Assembly: GCA_029263125.1 (NCBI GenBank)
Contig: JAJCYD010000048.1
Span: forward strand, 62,001-126,000
DNA: 64,000 bases
Reading direction: 5' to 3'
Origin: Solirubrobacteraceae bacterium
Lineage (GTDB): Bacteria > Actinomycetota > Thermoleophilia > Solirubrobacterales > Solirubrobacteraceae
The notes beneath the pieces were generated by a model that saw only the letters and a program-made list of their open reading frames with translations, searched no databases and had not been told where the DNA came from. Both the position numbers and the translations under genes were made by a program. Positions 51,901 through 60,097 of this stretch are shown here, piece after piece. Position 1 is the stretch's first letter. Each line of letters begins with the position of its first letter.

Positions 51901-52496
51901 TGTGGGCGGTCGGCGAATGTGCCGAGCATCGCGGCACCGTCTACGGCCTGTGGGCGCCCCTTGCCGAGCAGGCGCGCGTCGCGGGCGCCCAGATCGCGGG
52001 CGACCCCGGGGTCTTCCACGGCGCGGTGCAGGCGACGACGCTGAAGGTCTCGGGCGTTGACGTCTACGCCGGCGGCGGCTCGGCGGGCGCGGCGCCCGAC
52101 GGTCACGACGAGATCGTCTTCAGCGACACGCGCAACGGCATCTACCGGCGGCTCGTCCTCGACGGCGACCGCCTGACCGGCGGCGTGCTCGTCGGGGACG
52201 CCAGCGCGGCGCGGCGGCTGACCGAGCTGCTGCGCTCGAATTCCGACGTGCCCGCGGACATCCGCGCGGCCGGCGGCGGCGCCCCGCCGCAGCCGCTCGC
52301 CGCCGACCCCACGGCGACACTGTGCTCATGCAACGCGGTCACCGTCGGCGAGGTTCAGGCGGCGATCCGCCGCGATGGACTGCGAAGCGTCGCCCAGGTC
52401 GGAGCGCGTACGCGCGCCGCCACCGGCTGCGGCGGATGCACAAGCGACGTGGAGGAACTGCTGGCGGCCGTGGCCGCGGTCGCCGACGTGTCCTGA
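48951..52496 (+). CDS. Assimilatory nitrate reductase fused to FAD/NAD(P)H reductase and BFD [2Fe-2S] domain
   Basis: A 1181-aa multidomain enzyme. Residues 1 to about 710: molybdopterin nitrate reductase of the NasA type, with the N-terminal [4Fe-4S] cysteines (Cys11, Cys14, Cys18, Cys46), RLCMSSAVAGY (Mo-ligand Cys) and the C-terminal molydopterin-binding domain (LLTTGRVADQWHTMTRTG). About 720-1110: FAD/NAD(P)-binding NirB/NasB-like reductase (VVVGTGMSG; VVVGGGLLGLEAA; VWAVGECAEH). About 1120-1170: BFD-like [2Fe-2S] domain (CSC; CGGC). It could take electrons directly from NAD(P)H. GTG 48951 is used; ATG 48960 is equally possible. Confidence 0.92.
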   Translation: MAQMQSTPTQCPYCGVGCGLLADVQDGRLISVRGDRHHPVNRGRTCRKPLGLPFAVEAPDRATVPLWRSDRDARFEPTGWEDVLATVAGRMRAIVGEHGPDAVAFYISGQLLTEDYYAINKLAKGFLGTNNVDSNSRLCMSSAVAGYSGAFGFDGPPPAYADIALSDCFLLLGTNTAACHPIVWSRIRDRQAEGAFVICADPRATKTAQGSDLHLPVRPGTDLALLSAMLHVVDRDGLLDEDFITRHTGGWGEARAVAQQWTPARAQGVCGVDATLIEQAAHRFAGAGAAMALWSMGANQSTVGTLKNRALINLCLATGQIGRPGSGPLSLTGQPNAMGGRETGGLSHLLPGYRKVVDAEDRAAMAAHWGVDVEALSATPGLPAVALFDALEEGRVKAVWIMATNPLVSLPDGQRARAALERAELVVVQDPHHPTETSSLAHAVLPAAAWPEKEGAMTNSERRVGLVRRVVAPPGEARADWEIVAGLARHLGHGDAFAWPDAAAVFDEFAACTAGRPCDLSGVSHERLRREGGVQWPCPAQPVDEHPGTPRLYADKRFPTPDGRARFAPTPHVDPAETPDPDFPILLTTGRVADQWHTMTRTGHSPALLAAAGLPTVSVHPRDAEAAGLQDGGQARIASRRGTARFAVSFDDTLPNGVAFAPFHWGALHADAGAGTLNALTISTVDETSAQPELKAVAVRLQPVRKRDEPVSRRAPPKPRRLVVVGTGMSGLAVVEEALRRRPAEHWKIVMLGEEPGPTYNRVLLSKLLANSAGPGELELRPLSWYARHRVDLRGGCSASSLDLQQRSVLDESGGSHPYDALVIATGSRAFVPPIPGADLPHVDVFRTWRDADALAATPAGARAVVVGGGLLGLEAAAGLHARGVGVTVVELAGHLMNMQLDHGAAAILRRDLERQGIACLLGRSASRIQADRVVLDDASELACERVVVAAGVRAETTLARAAGLQCERGIVVDDELRASAPGVWAVGECAEHRGTVYGLWAPLAEQARVAGAQIAGDPGVFHGAVQATTLKVSGVDVYAGGGSAGAAPDGHDEIVFSDTRNGIYRRLVLDGDRLTGGVLVGDASAARRLTELLRSNSDVPADIRAAGGGAPPQPLAADPTATLCSCNAVTVGEVQAAIRRDGLRSVAQVGARTRAATGCGGCTSDVEELLAAVAAVADVS

Positions 52497-52514
52497 TCTG
52501 TGGACAGGTCGACC

Positions 52515-52545
52515 GGCCGGCGCCCCGCGTCGCAGGGCGCCGGCC
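52515..52545. terminator. Bidirectional GC-rich hairpin between convergent genes
   Basis: GGCCGGCGCCC (52515-52525) and GGGCGCCGGCC (52535-52545) form a perfect 11-bp stem with a 9-nt loop. It lies between the stops of the nitrate reductase fusion and the convergent secreted-protein gene, with no T-run. Confidence 0.7.
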
Positions 52546-52550
52546 ATCCG

Positions 52551-53363
52551 TCAGAGGGAGCGCCGGACGCCCGTCCGGCATTTCTTGGCACGGCTGGTGT
52601 GCAGGTTGTCCAGGAACACCGCGGAGTCATAGATCCGGTCGCCCTGGTCGAAGATCGACAGGTAGAGCCGGCGGAGACCCGGCTTGACCCTGGTCGACGC
52701 CCGCAGCTTGCGGGTGGCGCCGTCGTAGGTGGTTCCCTTCGCGTGGCGGGCGCGAACGGTCGTATCGCCGACCTTGTTGACGCGAATGGGATGGCCCTTG
52801 CTGTCACGAGCGAAGTTGAGGGGGGCCGTGATCGTGGGGTCCTCCTTGGTGCCCGCGTTCCAGTTGGAGCCATCCAGCTCGGCGATGAACGCGTCGTTGA
52901 ACTCCTCGTCGACGAACTCCGGGAACTCCTCGGAGAGAAAGCGAAAGTCAAAGCTCAGGCAGTTGTCGCCGGTCGGCACGCGCAGGTCGATCCGCATGAT
53001 CACGACGTCGCGCGCACCGCGAATCGACGGACCGCGCGATTCGGTACCGGTGTCGGGCGCGTTGTTGGGGTCGTCTGCCCGGCGTGCGTTGCCGGTGGAG
53101 AGGATGCCGAACGAGCCACCCCTGGTCGGAAAGCCCGCCAGGCGCGTGGTCGACGCAGCCGCCGGCTTGGAGCTCGGCGGCAGGGCCGAGAACACGGCGC
53201 GCCTCACGAGGCCCGGCTGGCTGGCCATGGCCCGCGCGACCGGTGTCGCCGACGGATCTCGGGGATACTCGACGATCTTCGCCTGCCCGCTTGACGCCGC
53301 GATCACCGACGCCAACGCTACGGTGGTCACTGCTGGCACTGCACAACGGATTCGGACGGACAT
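52551..53363 (-). CDS. Secreted choice-of-anchor L domain protein
   Basis: A 270-aa exported protein. ATG 53363 gives a signal peptide (basic SVRIR, Ala/Val core, cleavage near SSGQAK). The mature part matches the choice-of-anchor L pattern: LSFDFRFLSEEFPEFV, NDAFIAELDGS, TAPLNFARDSKG and a C-terminal VKPGLRRLYLSIFDQGD-YDSAVFLDN. These are extracellular beta-sandwich domains of unknown ligand. It has no visible C-terminal sorting signal. It separates the nitrate and nitrite reductase genes and seems unrelated to them. Confidence 0.78.
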   Translation of the reverse strand: MSVRIRCAVPAVTTVALASVIAASSGQAKIVEYPRDPSATPVARAMASQPGLVRRAVFSALPPSSKPAAASTTRLAGFPTRGGSFGILSTGNARRADDPNNAPDTGTESRGPSIRGARDVVIMRIDLRVPTGDNCLSFDFRFLSEEFPEFVDEEFNDAFIAELDGSNWNAGTKEDPTITAPLNFARDSKGHPIRVNKVGDTTVRARHAKGTTYDGATRKLRASTRVKPGLRRLYLSIFDQGDRIYDSAVFLDNLHTSRAKKCRTGVRRSL

Positions 53364-53474
53364 CTGAGCCTTTCGGAGAGAGAGAAGCGAGCGCGCGACG
53401 GTACTCCGCGAGCCGGCCGCACGCTCCGGTAATGCCGCGCCCCGTGCACGCCGCCTGCCCGGCCAGCAGGTCCG

Positions 53475-53512
53475 TTCATCACCTGGAAACACCACCAACA
53501 CCGCGAGGAAAC
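53475..53512 (+). promoter_or_regulatory. GlnR-box-like array upstream of nirB
   Basis: Two GAAAC pentamers (53486-53490 and 53508-53512) are exactly 22 nt apart. The pentamers 11 nt before each (TTCAT, AACAC) keep part of the gTnAc a-site. This is the a-n6-b-n6-a-n6-b spacing of actinobacterial GlnR boxes. It ends 23 nt before the nirB ATG. Confidence 0.5.
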
Positions 53513-53535
53513 GGCCACCCGCCACCATCGTCGCC

Positions 53536-55953
53536 ATGAGCGAATCCGTGGTGATCGTCGGCGGTGGCATAGCCGGGCAAGCCGTCTGCGAAGCGCTGCG
53601 CGAACGCGATCCGGATGCGGCGATCACGCTCGTCTGCGGCGAAGTCAGCGCACCGTATGACCGCGTGCGGCTGTCGGAGATCCTGGTCTCCGGCGAGGAC
53701 CCCGAGACGCTTCAACTGCGTCCCGGCGAGTGGTACGCCGACCACGACGTGGAGCTGCTGCTCGGCCGCTGGGTGACCTCGGTCGACACCGACGACGGCC
53801 GCCTGGAGCTCGACGACGGCGCCGAGCTGACGTTCGACAAGCTCGTGCTCGCCACCGGCTCGCAGGCGCTGATGCCGCCGATCGCGGGCATCGACCTTCC
53901 CGGCGTGCATCCGTTCCGCGGTCCGCAGGACTGCGAGGCGATTCGCGCGGCCGCCGCCGGTGGCGCACAGCACGCCGCGGTCATCGGTGGCGGGCTGCTC
54001 GGCCTCGAGGCCGCGCGCGGGATTGCCGCTCAGGGCTGCGCGGTCACGGTCATCCACCTGCTCGACCGGCTGATGGAACGCCAGCTCGACGCCGGCGCGG
54101 CGTCGTTGCTCGCGCCCGCGCTCGCCGAGCTGGACATCGCGATCGAGTTCGACCGCAACACGACCGCGATCATCGGCCCCGAGCACGCGACCGGGCTGCA
54201 CTTCAAGGGCGGCGACCGGCTCGGCGCCGACCTCGTCGTCGTGTCGGTCGGCATCCGCCCCGAGGTCAAGCTGGCGCGCGCGATCGGCGTCGAATGCGAT
54301 CGCGGCATCGTCGTCGACGACGCGATGCGCACGAGCATCCCCGGCGTGCTGGCCGTCGGCGAGTGCGCGCAGCACCGCGGCCTCGTCTACGGGCTCGTCG
54401 CGCCGATCCACGACCAGGCGCGCGTCGCGGCCGCGACGCTCGTCGACGTCGAGGCCGCCTACCTCGGGTCGGTGCCCAGCGCCAAGCTCAAGGTCGCCGG
54501 CATCGATCTCGTCTGCGCCGGCGAGGCGGAGGGTGACCAGGAGGCCGTCGTCACCGATGGCGCCGCCGGCATCTACCGCAAGCTCGCGACGCGAAACGGT
54601 CGCGTCGTCGGCGCGATCCTGCTCGGCAACACCCGCGGATCGGAGGCGCTCGTCGCCGCGGTGCGCTCCGGCGAGCCGATCGACGACCCGCTGCAGGCGC
54701 TCGCCGACGCGTCGCTCGCCGGCCCCGCCGACCTGCCGGACACCGCGCAGATCTGCGATTGCAACGGCGTCTGCAAGGGCGACCTGATGGCGGCGGTCAC
54801 CGAGGGCGGCTGCTCCACGCCGCGCGAGGTCATGGCGGTCACCCGCGCGGGCACCGGCTGCGGCTCCTGCCGCCCGGCCGTCATCGAGATCGTCGCCGCC
54901 GCGGCCGGCGGGCTCTCCGACGAGCCGACCTATCTGTGCCCATGTCGCAAGCAGACGCGCGAACAGCTCGCCGGGCGCATCCGCGACGACGGGCTTGAGT
55001 CCGTCAGCGACGTCGCCAACGCGTGCGGCACCGGGCGCGAGTGCGGGGTCTGCAAGCCGGCGCTCGCCTACCTCGTCTCCGAGGTCAAGGCCAACCGCCA
55101 CCAGGAGGAGCGCGACGCGCGCTTCATCAACGATCGCGTCCACGCGAACATCCAGAAGGACGGGACGTTCTCCGTCGTCCCGCGGATGTACGGCGGCGTG
55201 ACGACGCCCGACGAGCTACGCCGGATCGCCGACGTCGCCGACAAGTACCACGTGCCGCTCGTGAAGGTCACAGGTGGCCAGCGCCTGGACCTCCTCGGGG
55301 TTCGCAAGCAGGATCTCCCCGCGATCTGGGCCGACCTCGGGATGCCGTCGGGACACGCATATGCCAAGGCTGTGCGGACGGTGAAGACCTGCGTCGGGAC
55401 CGAGTTCTGCCGCTTTGGCCTCGGCGACGCGATCGGCCTGGGCATCGAGATGGAGAAGGCCTGGGAAGGCCTGCATACGCCGCATAAGGTCAAGTCCGGC
55501 GTCAGCGGCTGCCCGCGCAACTGTGCCGAGGCGACGATCAAGGACATCGGCCTCGTGGCCGTCGAGGGCGGCTGGCAGGTGCGCGCCGGCGGCGCCGCCG
55601 GCGGCAACGTGCGCGAGGCCGACATCCTGGCGACCGTCGAGACCCGCGCCGAGGCCCTGCGCGTCGCAACGACGTTCCTGCAGTACTACCGCGAGAACGC
55701 CGACTACAAGGAGCGCACCTACGACTTCATCCCGCGCATCGGGCTTCAGAAGATCCGCGAGATCGTGCTCGACGAGAAGATCGGAGCGCAGCTGCGCGAG
55801 CGCCTGCAGATCGCCAAGGCCGCGACCAAGGACCCGTGGCTGGAGCGCGACGATCCCTACCACCCGCGCCAATTCTCAGACCTCGACCCGCCCGAGACGG
55901 CCGACACCGCCGAGCCCCACCTCGTCGGACCACCCGCTGGAGGTGAGCGATGA
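53536..55953 (+). CDS. nirB: Nitrite reductase (NADH) large subunit
   Basis: Reduces nitrite to ammonia in the cytoplasm. 805 aa: FAD-binding (VIVGGGIAGQAVCEAL) and NAD-binding (VIGGGLLGLEAARGIA) Rossmann domains, then two BFD-like [2Fe-2S] cysteine sets (CDCNGVC...CGSC; CPC...CGVC, the second more divergent), a ferredoxin-like half-domain and the sirohaem/[4Fe-4S] site TCVGTEFCRFG...SGCPRNCAEA. Overlaps nirD by 4 nt. A GlnR-box-like array lies just upstream. Sirohaem synthesis and nitrite/nitrate transport genes are not in the window. Confidence 0.96.
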   Translation: MSESVVIVGGGIAGQAVCEALRERDPDAAITLVCGEVSAPYDRVRLSEILVSGEDPETLQLRPGEWYADHDVELLLGRWVTSVDTDDGRLELDDGAELTFDKLVLATGSQALMPPIAGIDLPGVHPFRGPQDCEAIRAAAAGGAQHAAVIGGGLLGLEAARGIAAQGCAVTVIHLLDRLMERQLDAGAASLLAPALAELDIAIEFDRNTTAIIGPEHATGLHFKGGDRLGADLVVVSVGIRPEVKLARAIGVECDRGIVVDDAMRTSIPGVLAVGECAQHRGLVYGLVAPIHDQARVAAATLVDVEAAYLGSVPSAKLKVAGIDLVCAGEAEGDQEAVVTDGAAGIYRKLATRNGRVVGAILLGNTRGSEALVAAVRSGEPIDDPLQALADASLAGPADLPDTAQICDCNGVCKGDLMAAVTEGGCSTPREVMAVTRAGTGCGSCRPAVIEIVAAAAGGLSDEPTYLCPCRKQTREQLAGRIRDDGLESVSDVANACGTGRECGVCKPALAYLVSEVKANRHQEERDARFINDRVHANIQKDGTFSVVPRMYGGVTTPDELRRIADVADKYHVPLVKVTGGQRLDLLGVRKQDLPAIWADLGMPSGHAYAKAVRTVKTCVGTEFCRFGLGDAIGLGIEMEKAWEGLHTPHKVKSGVSGCPRNCAEATIKDIGLVAVEGGWQVRAGGAAGGNVREADILATVETRAEALRVATTFLQYYRENADYKERTYDFIPRIGLQKIREIVLDEKIGAQLRERLQIAKAATKDPWLERDDPYHPRQFSDLDPPETADTAEPHLVGPPAGGER

Positions 55954-56267
55954 CCTACGCCTGCCGCATCGACGACGTGCCACTCGGCGAAGGACGAGTC
56001 GTGACCCTCGACGGCCAGCGCATCGCCGTCTTCCGCGCGGCCGGCGGCTGGTACGCGCTGGACGCCGCCTGCCCGCACATGGGCGGACCGCTGGCCGACG
56101 GGATCGTGTGCGACCGCGCGGTCATCTGCCCACTGCACGACCGCCGCTATGACCTGCAGACCGGCGAGCCGCTCGGCGCCGGCGACCCGGTGGCAGTGCA
56201 TGCCGTCGAGGTGCGCGGCGACCAGGTCTTCGTGCGGGTCAGCACGCGCGAGGCTGTCGCCGCCTGA
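55950..56267 (+). CDS. nirD: Nitrite reductase (NADH) small subunit, Rieske-type
   Basis: A 105-aa Rieske-fold subunit that assists NirB. It has the [2Fe-2S] ligands CPHMGG (about residues 41-46) and CPLHDRRYD (about 60-68). The ATG overlaps the nirB stop (ATGA), so the two are made in equal amounts. It ends 3 nt before the convergent antiporter gene. Confidence 0.95.
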   Translation: MTYACRIDDVPLGEGRVVTLDGQRIAVFRAAGGWYALDAACPHMGGPLADGIVCDRAVICPLHDRRYDLQTGEPLGAGDPVAVHAVEVRGDQVFVRVSTREAVAA

Positions 56268-56270
56268 GCG

Positions 56271-57527
56271 TCAGCGGATCGTCCTGCGCGTGGGCAGCTC
56301 CGGCGCCGGGGCGTGCTCGGGAAGCGTCCCCGAGTCGTCGGCGAGCCGCCGCGCCAGCCGTCCCGCCCACGGGGCCGCCGACAGTCCGTGGGCGTAGACG
56401 CTGACGAGCACCGTCCACGTCGCCACGAGAACGATCAGCTCGGCGCCGGAGCCTTCGAGCTCCTCGAAGACCAGCAGCGCAAAGAGGATCGACGCGAGCC
56501 CGCGCGGGCCGAACCACGCGGCGAAGACGCGGGTCTCCAGCAGGAGCCGTGAGCGCCAGAGCGACAGCAGGACCGGCGCCATGCGGATGACCGTCAGGCT
56601 GAGCACGACGTACCCCGCCACCGCCCACGTCAGCTCGTCGAGGGCCGGGCCTGCCAGCGCCGCGCCGAAGATCGTGAACGTCACGACGCTGAGCAGCTCG
56701 CCCTGGTCGGCGGTGAAGTCCTGGGCGCCCGCGCACTGCTCGCGCGCCAGATGCCCGAACGCCAGGCCGGCGGTGAACGCGGCAATGAAGCCGTTGCCGT
56801 CGACCGCCGACGCGGCGGCGAAGCCCGCGACGGCGATCGAGATCGTCGCGAGCTGGCGGTAGATCCCCTCGACGCGATCGGCCACCGACCGGCGGCGCAG
56901 CAACCATGCGCCGCCGGCTCCCGCGACGACGCCGCACAGGACCCCGAGGCCGATCTGGCTGGCGACGAACGCGCCCCATTCGCCGAACCCCTCCGCGTCG
57001 GCCTCGGCCCCGGCCCATGCCAGGCAGATCGCCACGACGGGCAGGACGATCCCGTCGTTCAGGCCGCTCTCGACGTTGAGTCCCTGCCGCAGGCGGACCG
57101 GAAGGCGCATGTCGCTGACGACGGCCTGCCCCAGCGCGGCGTCGGTCGGTGCGAGCACCGCGGCGATCAGCGCCGCCTCGGCAATCGTGAGGTCGGGCAG
57201 CAGGACGAGCGCGACGATGGTTCCGAGCAGCAGCGTCAGCGGCAGCCCGATCCCCAGCAGCCGGCCCGGCAGCCACCACGACGATCGCAGCGCGCGCAGG
57301 TCGATCCGCACAGCGTCGGTGAACAGCACGAGCACGAGCGTCGCCTCGACCACGACGCTCACGGCCTCGTTGTCCAGGCCCAGATCGAAGACGCCGACGC
57401 CCGAGCCGCCGACGATCAGGCCGACGGCGACGAACACCATCGGCGCGGTGACCGGTGACATCGCGAGGCGCTCGGAGACCAGCGCGTAGCCGAAGATCGC
57501 CAGCGAGATGACGAGCAGCTCGGCCAC
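56271..57527 (-). CDS. Cation/proton antiporter, CPA1 family (NhaP-like)
   Basis: A 418-aa sodium/proton exchanger with about 12 hydrophobic helices. Diagnostic segments are LAPTDAALGQAVV (helix V-like), LNVESGLNDGIVLP with the ion-binding Asp, and WFGPRGLAS near the C-terminus. The soluble tail is short (about 35 residues). It is transcribed alone. Na+ versus K+ preference cannot be read from sequence. Confidence 0.92.
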   Translation of the reverse strand: MAELLVISLAIFGYALVSERLAMSPVTAPMVFVAVGLIVGGSGVGVFDLGLDNEAVSVVVEATLVLVLFTDAVRIDLRALRSSWWLPGRLLGIGLPLTLLLGTIVALVLLPDLTIAEAALIAAVLAPTDAALGQAVVSDMRLPVRLRQGLNVESGLNDGIVLPVVAICLAWAGAEADAEGFGEWGAFVASQIGLGVLCGVVAGAGGAWLLRRRSVADRVEGIYRQLATISIAVAGFAAASAVDGNGFIAAFTAGLAFGHLAREQCAGAQDFTADQGELLSVVTFTIFGAALAGPALDELTWAVAGYVVLSLTVIRMAPVLLSLWRSRLLLETRVFAAWFGPRGLASILFALLVFEELEGSGAELIVLVATWTVLVSVYAHGLSAAPWAGRLARRLADDSGTLPEHAPAPELPTRRTIR

Positions 57528-57566
57528 CGTCCGATGCTCTCACAGGGGCGCGGTCCGGCCACTGGC

Positions 57567-57594
57567 CCTGAACCCGCCGGGGGCGGGATTCAGG
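57567..57594. terminator. Hairpin between the PfkB gene and the antiporter gene
   Basis: CCTGAACCCGCC and GGCGGGATTCAGG pair along nearly their full length with one bulge. It lies about 40 nt upstream of the antiporter start and downstream of the pfkB operon on the same strand. No T-run. Apart from this and the 57790 hairpin, the 290-nt gap (57528-57817) shows nothing. Confidence 0.4.
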
Positions 57595-57789
57595 ACCTTG
57601 CAACTGGCTGTTGGCGACCCGCGCGAGCGATTCGATGCGGCCGTCGGCCACTCATGGAATCACCGGGAGGCTTCGTCGTCGCGGACCGGGAGATGGTGTC
57701 CGCACGAGCGTCGCACCGTGCTGTGTCTTGACTCGGCGAAGCCTGCCATCGGGCGGGTGCGGCGACCATGCGGCTGGCAGGCGTCTGGG

Positions 57790-57807
57790 GGTACGGGTAT
57801 CCGTACC
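57790..57807 (-). terminator. Hairpin just after the PfkB gene
   Basis: GGTACGG/CCGTACC, a perfect 7-bp stem with a 4-nt loop, begins 10 nt downstream of the stop codon on the minus strand. A terminator without a T-run is likely. Confidence 0.45.
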
Positions 57808-57817
57808 GCGGCCCGGC

Positions 57818-58777
57818 TCAGCCCACTTCGGCGGGCGCCGGGAGGGTGCCGACCTCGATGCCCCCGAGCAGTCGCTCGACCTTCTGCGGATCCACGAGGC
57901 CGGCGCCCAGCCGCTGGACGGACTCCGCGCCGCACGCGACGCCGAAGCGCAGGCATTCGCCCGGCGGTCGGCCCTCGTAGCGCGCCGCGACATAGCCCGC
58001 GAGGAAGGCGTCGCCGGCGCCGACGGCGGCGACCGCCTCGCGCGGCTCGATTCGCACGCGGTACAACTCGCGCTCGCCATCGACGAGCACCGAGGCGAAG
58101 CAGCCGTCGGGCACCGTCATGATCGCCTCGACGGCGCCGAGGTCGATCATCGCGCGCACGGCGATGACGCGGTCCTCGTCGTCGTTGAACTCGTGGCCGA
58201 CGAGCTCCTCGGCTTCCAGCACGTTCGGCGAGACGACGTTCGGACCCGACCGCACCGCGTGGCGCAGCGGGTCGCCGTCGGTGTCGACGACGACGACGAG
58301 GCCCATCTGGCGCAGCTCGCGGATCAGGCCGGCGTAGAAGTCGGAGTCCATGCCGCGCGGCAGCGACCCGGCGAAGACCACGATCGCCGCGCCGCGCGCC
58401 AGGTACAGCAGCTTGTCGTGGAAGAGCCCCAGCTCGGCGGCGGTGACGGCCGGGCCGCGCTCGTTGATCTCCGTCTGCTCGCCGTTGGTGGGATCGAGCA
58501 CCGCCGTGTTCGTGCGCGACTCCTCTTTGATGCGCACGAAGTCGTTGAGGATCGCCTCCTCGGTCAGCGCCTCCACGATCCGCGTGCCCGTCGATCCGCC
58601 CGCGAAGCCCGTCGCGATGACGGGCTGTCCGAGCGTCTTCAGCGTGCGCGCGACGTTGACGCCCTTGCCGCCCGGCAACGTCGTCTGCTCGACGGTCCGA
58701 TGCCGGCGCCCGAGCCGGAAGTTCGGCACCGACAGCGACTTGTCGATCGCCGCGTTCAGGGTGACGGTGATGATCAC
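57818..58777 (-). CDS. PfkB-family hexose kinase (1-phosphofructokinase/tagatose-6-P kinase type)
   Basis: A 319-aa ribokinase-fold kinase that probably phosphorylates a sugar phosphate. N-terminal LNAAIDKS and PGGKGVNVARTL are the substrate-binding signatures of the FruK/LacC group. FAGSLPRGM marks the centre, and the ATP/anion-hole motif is AAVGAGDAFLAGYVA with the catalytic Asp. No PTS fructose genes are adjacent. The ATG overlaps the dacA-like stop, so the two are coupled for reasons not obvious from function. Confidence 0.88.
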   Translation of the reverse strand: MIITVTLNAAIDKSLSVPNFRLGRRHRTVEQTTLPGGKGVNVARTLKTLGQPVIATGFAGGSTGTRIVEALTEEAILNDFVRIKEESRTNTAVLDPTNGEQTEINERGPAVTAAELGLFHDKLLYLARGAAIVVFAGSLPRGMDSDFYAGLIRELRQMGLVVVVDTDGDPLRHAVRSGPNVVSPNVLEAEELVGHEFNDDEDRVIAVRAMIDLGAVEAIMTVPDGCFASVLVDGERELYRVRIEPREAVAAVGAGDAFLAGYVAARYEGRPPGECLRFGVACGAESVQRLGAGLVDPQKVERLLGGIEVGTLPAPAEVG

Positions 58778-60084
58778 GAGGCTGGCGTCTCCTCGCGTCG
58801 GCGAGCGCGCCGATCTTCCGCATCCAGCGCCTGCCTGCGGCGCATCGCCCGTCGACGCAGCATCACGAGAGGGAGGCTACAGATCAGCAGCGCCAGCAGC
58901 GCGAAAAGTGTCTGGGAGCGGTCGACGAGGTCGCCAAGGCGCGTGCCGAGTCCCGCCTCCTCGACCGGCCGTGCCGTCACGAGCGGCACCTTCGCGAGCG
59001 TCTTGTCGCCGGAGCGCACGATCGCCGTCGCCACGCGCGAGCCCCGCGGCAGCGGCCCGTCGATCTCCGTGGGAAGCCCCTCGATCCGCAGGCGGGTGCG
59101 TGCTCCGGTTCGCAGGACCTCGCGAACCGTCTCACCGGCGACCACGTCGACCGACTGGCCGTCGCGGTAGCGCAGCGCGATGTTGCCCACGACGCGCCCC
59201 TGCGGCAGCGGCGTCGCGACCTCGTAGCCGTTGAGGCCGAAGCGCAGCAGCTCCAGCGAGTCGGCGTTGCGCGCGCGTTCGCTGGGGTCGCCGAGCACGG
59301 CGCTGACGACGGTGACGCCGTCGCGTGTCGCCGAGCCGACGAGGACGTAGCCGGCCTTGTTCGTGTGGCCGGTCTTGACGCCGTTGACGAAGTCGTAGTC
59401 GCCGACAAGCGTGTTGCGGTTGGTGACCTTGCGCGTGGTGGCCCCGCTGCGCAGCGTCGCGCGGTCCAGGTCGGTCGTGCGGCGGAAGAACTCCGAGCGG
59501 CGCAGGCGGATCGCCAGCGTCACCAGGTCGCGTGCGCTGGAGTAGTTGCCCGGCGAGTCCAGGCCGATCGGGTTCGTGTAGTGCGTGTCCTTCAGGCCGA
59601 GCTCCCGCGCGCGCTTGTTCATCTCGGCGACGAAGGCCTTCGTCGATCCCATCGTGCCGACGGCGAGCGTCGCGGCCGCGTCGTTGGCGCTGGGCAGCAG
59701 GCTGGCCCGCAGCAGGTCACGAACGCTCATGCGCTCGCCGGGACGCAGGCCGAGCTGCGATTCCACCGGCGAGGCGCGGTAGTCCGTGGCGCTGAAGACG
59801 TCGTCCAGGTCGCTGTTCTCCAGCGCGACGAGCACGGTCATGAGCTTCGTCGTCGATGCGATGGCGCGGCGCTTGCCGGAGTTCTTCTCGTACAGGACGT
59901 CGCCGGTCGAGGTCTCCATGACGATCGCCGCCTTGGCCTGCAGCGACGGTCGGCCCGAGCTCTGGGCAACCGCCTCTGATGCGCCGCCGAGCCATAGCGA
60001 GAAGATCGCCGCAAGCGCGACGAGGGTGCTTCTCACGGTCTGCGTTGCGCCTGCGACACCGCGCGAGAGGATACGCGGCGCCAT
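58774..60084 (-). CDS. D-alanyl-D-alanine carboxypeptidase (penicillin-binding protein 5/DacF type)
   Basis: A 436-aa class C low-molecular-mass PBP that trims the D-Ala from peptidoglycan stems. Signal peptide to about residue 41 (SEAVAQ). The catalytic triad motifs are STTK (SxxK), SAN (SxN) and KTGHTNKAG (KTG). A C-terminal PBP5-like domain (about 265-360), one transmembrane helix (about 385-405) and a basic cytoplasmic tail follow. ATG 60084 was chosen for the signal peptide; the longer frame to 60180 would overlap pyrF. Confidence 0.92.
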   Translation of the reverse strand: MAPRILSRGVAGATQTVRSTLVALAAIFSLWLGGASEAVAQSSGRPSLQAKAAIVMETSTGDVLYEKNSGKRRAIASTTKLMTVLVALENSDLDDVFSATDYRASPVESQLGLRPGERMSVRDLLRASLLPSANDAAATLAVGTMGSTKAFVAEMNKRARELGLKDTHYTNPIGLDSPGNYSSARDLVTLAIRLRRSEFFRRTTDLDRATLRSGATTRKVTNRNTLVGDYDFVNGVKTGHTNKAGYVLVGSATRDGVTVVSAVLGDPSERARNADSLELLRFGLNGYEVATPLPQGRVVGNIALRYRDGQSVDVVAGETVREVLRTGARTRLRIEGLPTEIDGPLPRGSRVATAIVRSGDKTLAKVPLVTARPVEEAGLGTRLGDLVDRSQTLFALLALLICSLPLVMLRRRAMRRRQALDAEDRRARRREETPAS

Positions 60085-60097
60085 CTGAGCGCGAGCC

